Of a DNA stretch of 64,000 bases, positions 58,887 to 64,000 are shown piece after piece (the first letter of the stretch is position 1; each line of letters begins with the position of its first letter). Under the pieces are notes generated by a model. It worked only from the letters and a program-made list of their open reading frames with translations, was not told where the DNA came from and did no database searches. The position numbers and the translations under genes were made by a program. The DNA is from Chrysophaeum taylorii (lineage: Eukaryota; Sar; Pelagophyceae; Pelagomonadales; Pelagomonadaceae): positions 1-64,000 of the forward strand of contig JAQMWT010000110.1 of the NCBI GenBank assembly GCA_029834535.1, read 5' to 3'.

Positions 58887-60255
58887 CGTTTTATATCGAT
58901 ATTATTTTAATATTATATCATTTCGTTAGTTTTTTTTTGTTTTCAACCCTCTCGGCGCGTCAGGACTTGGTTGTCCAGCACTTTTGAGAGGCGGTGGCGT
59001 CGATGGCGCCGAAGATTGGCCGCAAAAAGAGCATCGTCGCGGACTACGTCGTCAAGGGACCTACGAATTCCGAGAATCAAACGACGTATTCTTGTGCGGC
59101 GCATGGCTGCACCTATTCGAAGGAGACGCAGACATGGACGGCGTCGTACTGGGCGGATCATATTGTTGGGTGCAAGTTTACTATTGATGAGGTCAAAATC
59201 GCCGTCGCCAAGTCCACCAGTACGACGAAGACGCGGGCCTTTTTGAGCACTATGGAGAAGAGGGCCACGGATTTGGTGACGTGCGCCATGTCTTAATCGA
59301 TCTGCATCCCCTCTAAGCGAACAGCCGAGTCTGAGCCAGCCGCGAGCAGTAAGAGTAAGCAGGCCCGGGTCACTGGCTGCTTTGATCGTTGTGACGACGC
59401 GCGTGCACAGCGCATCACCGCGACGATCACCAAGTTTGTTGTCGGATGCGCTCTCCCGTTCTCCATCACGGCGGTTGTTGGTCTCCGGGACTCGCTGCAC
59501 ATCTTCACCCCTGGCTGGTAGACCCGTTCACAACGCCGACGTATGATGAGCTTCTTAATGTGACAGACTGAGAAGACCACGGCATCAAGATAATCGAGCG
59601 TTTCTACCCAGACTCTACTGATCGCGAGGTGGCCTTCACCGAGCTCAAGCAGATCGTTCTCCGCTGCGGCCAGTGGGGCGTGCTCATCGAACGCAAGCAG
59701 TCCCTCATCAAACCGCCCGCCAACATGCGACTCAAGACGTCCAGCGAGCGCGAGATCTTCAAGCAGTCGCGGATGATGTCCGTCGCCGACGACTGGCGAC
59801 TCACCGGCATCAAGCAATTCCCGAAGTTCACCCGCATCGCCATCCGCATCGACGAGATGACTGTCCAGTCTGCCGACGTCGAGCGAGTCTGCAAGACCCA
59901 CAAGCTCATCCTCACCAAGACGCGCAACCGCCTCTACACCCTCACCTTCCATCGCCTTCTCTTTACCTATGTCAACCTCCGCCTCCTCAACAAGTGCACT
60001 GAGGAGCTCGGCGACTTCCTCATGCAGACGCTGAGCAACTGCCACGACGAGGACGAGCCCCCTCTCGAGGCCGGGCGCTCCGACTACGAAGACCCAGCCG
60101 CAGTCGCCGATGACGCCTCCTTCGTCGCCGGAGTGCTCGACCACGTGAGCATTTTCGAGATTATTTAAGTTGGGCTGTTGGTTTGTATAATTTTATTTAG
60201 GCGTTTTTATTTATTTATTTTAAAAGCGGCTTCCATATAATATCAATATAAAACG
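58887..60255. mobile_element. Degenerate hAT DNA transposon with terminal inverted repeats
   Basis: CGTTTTATATCGATATTAT at 58887-58905 and the reverse complement of 60237-60255 (CGTTTTATATTGATATTAT) match at 18 of 19 positions. Between them lie pieces of a hAT transposase on the plus strand. AT-rich ATATTATAT sequence adjoins both ends. The 1.37-kb length is far below an autonomous hAT, so the element is internally deleted. I could not identify a clean 8-bp target duplication. Confidence 0.65.
59003..60168 (+). pseudogene. hAT transposase relic (BED finger plus C-terminal part)
   Basis: From the ATG at 59003 the product starts MAPKIGRKKSIVADYVV and has a BED-type finger (YSCAAHGCTYSKETQTW to ADHIVGC). 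It stops at TAA (59294), then in the same frame continues KQARVTGCFDRCD and ITKFVVGCALPFSITAVVG, the conserved hAT segment before the catalytic region, and stops again near 59523. The catalytic middle is missing. A different frame (about 59629-60168) ends with ILTKTRNRLYTLTF and LLFTYVNLRLLNKC, the hAT dimerisation end. It is a non-functional, internally deleted transposase. Confidence 0.65.
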
Positions 60256-60442
60256 ACTAAAGAAACGATATTATATTTTTTGCAATATAATATAGCGGCG
60301 TTCAATAATGACGACTGAAAAGCAATGGAAGGTAAAGTAAAGCAATTTTGTTAACGTAAAGGGTTATGTATTTTGGTTTTTTTCGTACCAGAAAAAAACA
60401 GAGCCCCAACCCATAATTATTAGACTTGGATCGTCCGCAGCG

Positions 60443-62222
60443 ATGGGCCGAAGCAAACGGCGATGGGGGCTCGTGGCGTTGCTGGGCGCCGAGGCGCAGG
60501 TGATTACGCAGGAGACAGTGTCGGCGATGCGGCGGGCATTGTCCGTGCAGCGGTCTCTGTACGCCGAGGGTCGTGGCACCGTCGTCGGAAACGACTACCA
60601 CGCTAAGATGAGCGAGGCGGCCCGGGACGGGAGCGGGATCGTGCCCGTGCGGCACGTGAGCGCCAAGGACATGGCCCGGGCCGAGCGCGGCGAGGCCACC
60701 GCGACGATGGAAGCCGAGGCTTTGGTGACCGAGGAGCTGAGCCGTGGACGGTGGGCGTACGTGCCCGAGCGGGGCGGAACGCGGAATTATCCCCTCGCTC
60801 CCGGTGACCCCGAGACCCCCGTCGGCCGGATGCTGGGGGAGGCAATCGACTGGTCGACGAATATCCGCGGCGCCTGGGATCCCGTCTACGCGCGCGACGA
60901 GCTCGGGATGAAGGGCGTCAAGCACTTCACCGAATGGCTCGACCTCGCTCGTCTCGCCGTCGCGCGCGGAGACGACCGCGCGCGCACGACGACCCTCGCC
61001 TTCGTGCGCGAGAGCGTGCCGAAGACCCTCAGAGATCCGGGATACCACGCCTGGCTCACCTTTCCGACCGACAGCTGGCGGTTCCGCCAGGACTCGATGT
61101 CGTACCTCCGCGCTTACCACCTCTGCGTCGTCGGCCTCGGGATGGAGGCGTCGCACCCCGACCTGATGGCCGCCTGGCGCCGCCGCATCATCGGGGTCTT
61201 GCCGCGCATCTGGACACACCTCGAGACCCGCGGCATCGACCAAAAATTGAACTTTATCAAACTCTTCCGAGCGCTAAACCTCTACGTCGAACGCGAGCCG
61301 ACGGAACGCCTCGTCTACGAGGACGACACGGGCGCCTCGCTCATCGTCGAGCCCGAGGAACCCCTGCTTCCGACGAGAGCCGATCTCGACGCCTTCGAAA
61401 TCGCCGTCTTCAAGACGAGTCTAATTTGGCGCATGGTCCCCCTCGGCTGGTACGAGCTCTCGCCCGAGCGCCCCTACGACATCACGCACGAAATATTCGC
61501 GCTCACGGGCGACGGCCGCCACCCGTTTCCCTTTTTCCAAGCAGACGCTTCGCCCTCGCCTCTCGTGGCCGCCGACGAACTCCCGTTGGATAACCCGACG
61601 CAGTACTACGACTACGCCGTCGACACCGTCGCCAACCTCCTCCGCCTCCAGATGCGCCGCGACGCCCTCGACGTCGTCTGCGAGTACGTCGTCAATTTCG
61701 GACAGCTCGGCATCCGCGCCGAGCGAGGCCGCGCCTACGTCGACAACGAGATCGCAGGCCTCTACCTCACCGCGATCGACTACATCAAGGTAGGTGGTGT
61801 CTCTTTTTGTCTGATACCTTCTTTTCACCCTCTTCTCCAAGGCTCGACGCAACGCCGACGGTACCTTTGGCGAATCCCACGATTCGGCCTTCATCCGCCT
61901 CCGAAAGAACAACCTTAACTACGACACCCGAGTCGGCGGCACCCTCCACACTACTTACGTCTGCCTCTGGGCCTTGACCCAGCCCATCTACGACGACGAC
62001 CCGCTACAACGCTCCTGGGCCGACCCCCCGCCCCAAGTCCAAACCGCGCTCCTCGCGGGGGGAGACGACGCTGCCTCCTCTTTCTCCTCGTGTGAAGACG
62101 ATGTCGACGCTTCCTCATCATCACAGTCTTCCGAGCAAGGGGTAGAAAAGGCGGACGACGATGACGTCCCTGCGTCGTCGTCGGGACACTCGGTATTTGG
62201 CGCTACGACTCAACAATGTTGA
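60443..62222 (+). CDS. Unrecognised alpha-helical protein, two exons
   Basis: Exon 1 (60443-61789) and exon 2 (61842-62222) join over a 52-nt intron (GTAGGT to CCAAG) giving TAIDYIKARRNADGTFGESH. The 575-residue product starts MGRSKRRWGLVALLGAEAQ and is mostly helical, with Trp/Tyr-rich stretches (HAWLTFPTDSWRFRQDSMSY, MVPLGWYELSPERPYDITHE). A conserved-looking C-terminal block contains QYYDYAVDTVANLLRLQMRR, DNEIAGLYLTAIDYIK and YDTRVGGTLHTTYVCLWALT. Repeated helical pairs with DGTFG recall alpha/alpha-toroid proteins, but I do not recognise the family. The last 70 residues are acidic and Ser-rich. The intron is well supported because the unspliced frame runs into unrelated sequence. Confidence 0.65.
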
Positions 62223-62685
62223 CCAAGCAAACTTATTGCGCTCTGTCGTCCTTCTCGTATTATGTCGGGTGCCGCACGCGCGTCTAGACACGCGCGTGCC
62301 AGCATACCGCCGCAGCACGGTTTATTCCTTTTTTTGTGAACCGCGTTATTATCTATCATGCGGGTAAGAAAGAACGAACAAAAACGAACGAACCCGCGAG
62401 CCTAATATACCTATAGGCCAGCCCAGTGCATGGGGTGTGGGCTAATAATCCCAGCGCCTAGGCGCGTGGGAGCAGAGTCACGGGGTCGAGCGACGAAGTC
62501 GGCGCTCAAGGAGCAGCGTCAGGGGGGAGTTGACGCCTGTCGCCGTGGCGACGCGGAAACCGCGATTTGACTCACACGTTACCAACCTCGTCTTTGTAAC
62601 GTGTTTCCTTTTGCGTCATAACCCGTCCGGCTGTCGAACGTTCCGGCTTCCAACCGTGGGAAAATCCAACGGACGAGAATGTGCG
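62223..62685. other. Intergenic, no gene seen
   Basis: The gap between the helical-protein gene and the NADAR-domain gene has only short open frames. An AAAGAACGAACAAAAACGAACG tract lies near 62367. No RNA gene is evident. Confidence 0.4.
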
Positions 62686-63182
62686 ATGGGTGGCCCATGC
62701 ACCATTCTAATAAACGGCCGATTTGTCGCGTTGGCGTCGACGGATAACTTCGCCTTGCTTCCCTTTGACATCGACGGCGAGAGGTGGATGACCGTGAAAG
62801 CTTACTTCCAAGCGAGCAAGTTCTTTCACCGTCGAAATGCAATCCAGAGGCAGCTGCGCTCGTCGCTGCGATTCGGGACACTACGAGCGGCATGGAGGCG
62901 TGGCGGCTCGGCCAGACGCGGCGCGTGCGCATGAGGTCTGATTGGGAGAAGGTCAAGGCATCGTGCATGTTGCGCGCCGTTCGCGCCAAGTTCGCACAGC
63001 ACGACGAGGCGCGCGAGGAGCTCGTCGCGACGACAGGCGCCATCCGCGCTCCCCCTAGCACGGCGGATTGGCAAGTCACCAATGGGCTGATCATCGAGCG
63101 CATCCGCGAAGAATTCCGGTTGACAAAGGGCCTCTACCATGCTACCAACGCGACTTTCCGCCATCTGCCAAAGAACAGATAA
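62686..63182 (+). CDS. NADAR-domain protein (YbiA/RibX-like N-glycosidase family), frame-disrupted
   Basis: The ATG at 62686 starts MGGPCTILINGRFVALASTD and leads to NFALLPFDIDGERWMTVKAY then FQASKFF, the first half of a NADAR domain. The second half is in another frame: NPEAAALVAAIRDTTSG, RVRMRSDWEKVKASCMLRAV, RAKFAQHDEAREELVATTG and DWQVTNGLIIERIREEF, ending at 63182. One base near 62836-62842 (after HRRN) must be added or lost to join them. NADAR proteins hydrolyse N-glycosidic bonds; YbiA-type members act on early riboflavin intermediates and others on ADP-ribosylated bases. The frame break makes this copy either a pseudogene or an assembly error. Confidence 0.65.
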
Positions 63183-63241
63183 CACCAATTTTTTTAAGTA
63201 ACAGGAGCACCAGCCGGAGGAAACACGACCAAGGTGGCAAT

Positions 63242-64000
63242 TCACACAGCTTCGGCTTTCGCGCCTTCGCGGGCCTTGGCAGAACGGTCCTTCGTCCAGC
63301 TCGTGCCTCCCACGGAGGAGATGCAGGGCGTCTTTCGGACGTACTCCCAGTCCTTGTCGAGGACGGCGCCGAGGCAAAAGTCAGCAACGTCGGCGCGGGA
63401 GATCGAGCCCGCCTCGCCGTCGACAACGTTGATGATACCTGTGGGGGGCTCGACGGTCAAGCCGCCCGGTCTGACGATCGTCCACTCGAGGTCCTCGCCA
63501 GGCGCGCCAGGCAAGGAGAACAACGCCTCCTGCTTGTTCTTGTCCTTGAAGATCGAGGACATCACGGTGCTCATCAATATCTTGAAGAAGAAAGGCGCCT
63601 GGTTCTTGCTATCGCCCGCCCCAATGCTCGTGACGACGGCCACGCGCTTGACGTCGTACTTCTTCATTGCGTTGATCACGTTCGACGTGCCGTCCTCGAG
63701 CATCGTCGGCCCGACGTCCTTCGTCTTGCCGCCAAGCGCGATCACGACGCCCTCGATATCGCCCGCCTCGAACACCTTCTCGACATCCTCAGCGCTGGTC
63801 ACGGTGCCCTTGTACTTGAACAGCTTCTCGTCTTCAATCGGCGTGTCTGCCTCAGGGCCGCACGAGCCCAGCGGTTTCAGCAACCTTGAGGGTTCCCGGC
63901 ATAGCGCGCGCACAGACATCCCGCGATCCAGCGCTTGAAACGCGACTTCGCGGCCCAGGAGCCCAGTCGCCCCGAACACGGCGACGCTCAGCGCCTCGAC
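63242..64000 (-). CDS. Atypical short-chain dehydrogenase (NAD(P)-binding), 5' end outside window
   Basis: The frame is open to the window edge, so the start is not seen. It contains SVAVFGATGLLGREVAFQAL, the Gly-rich Rossmann loop, then VRALCREPSRLL, GVVIALGGKTKD, VINAMKKYDVKRVAVVTSIG, LEWTIVRPGGLTVEPPTG and ISRADVADFCLGAVLD. This is the layout of atypical SDRs of the flavin-reductase/biliverdin-reductase-B or NmrA-like type, common as plastid proteins in plants and algae. They lack the usual Tyr-x3-Lys pair, and none is visible here. The function cannot be assigned further. The gene is convergent with the NADAR gene, 59 bp away. Confidence 0.8.
   Translation of the reverse strand, partial: VEALSVAVFGATGLLGREVAFQALDRGMSVRALCREPSRLLKPLGSCGPEADTPIEDEKLFKYKGTVTSAEDVEKVFEAGDIEGVVIALGGKTKDVGPTMLEDGTSNVINAMKKYDVKRVAVVTSIGAGDSKNQAPFFFKILMSTVMSSIFKDKNKQEALFSLPGAPGEDLEWTIVRPGGLTVEPPTGIINVVDGEAGSISRADVADFCLGAVLDKDWEYVRKTPCISSVGGTSWTKDRSAKAREGAKAEAV

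Overview
The window is eukaryotic nuclear DNA. Protein genes carry short GT-AG introns (37 to 76 nt at the junctions I could place), and they encode a COPII SEC24 coat protein, a 20S proteasome alpha subunit, an RBM42-type splicing factor, a dynamin-family GTPase, a ubiquitin E2 and Golgi-type sulfotransferases. A FAD4-type plastid desaturase and a plastid-type ribulose-phosphate epimerase homologue point to a photosynthetic cell. Very high GC, intron-poor genes, signal-peptide-like leaders and many sulfated-glycan enzymes suggest a unicellular alga, perhaps a pelagophyte-like stramenopile. That lineage is inference.

Bases 1 to about 13,690 form a lower-GC block of Ty1/copia retrotransposons. 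A decayed copy (1-4235) is followed by a younger one whose LTR-primer site-gag segment (5902 down to 4237, minus strand) lies inverted against its pol-ORF3-LTR segment (5946-13689, plus strand). The two LTRs are nearly identical. The primer site matches the initiator tRNA-Met anticodon region, which is copia-type half-tRNA priming. A 669-residue extra ORF lies between RNase H and the 3' LTR.

Bases 13,690 to 31,434 hold a repeat-rich strip, then thiolase, an unrecognised protein, a secreted Cys protein, decayed sulfotransferase copies, and a tightly packed group: proteasome alpha (two exons), a small basic protein, a seven-repeat sulfotransferase and a FAD4-like desaturase. A glycosyltransferase-like protein, a beta-helix fragment, a phytanoyl-CoA dioxygenase-like enzyme and a membrane protein follow.

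Bases 31,435 to 46,575 hold a 510-bp inverted-repeat element, a DEG9-type protease, a sulfotransferase, an ankyrin-like protein, an epimerase with altered active-site residues, the head-to-head RBM42/SEC24 pair, a PDZ protein and a dynamin-PDZ fusion with several reading-frame lesions.

Bases 46,576 to 64,000 hold a Fanzor-like (TnpB-type) nuclease relic, a nucleotide-sugar transporter fused to an exostosin (GT47) domain, a SOS1-like Na+/H+ antiporter, a zinc-finger/E2 fusion, two hAT transposon relics, an unrecognised helical protein, a NADAR-domain gene and the 3' part of an atypical SDR gene.

Two themes link the genes. One is Golgi sulfation and glycosylation (three sulfotransferase loci, a GT-like protein, the transporter-GT47 fusion, SEC24). 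The other is mobile DNA: copia, hAT, Fanzor, a MITE, and short dispersed repeats near gene starts. Several frames are broken by one-base indels, some in homopolymers, so pseudogenes and assembly errors cannot be separated from sequence alone.
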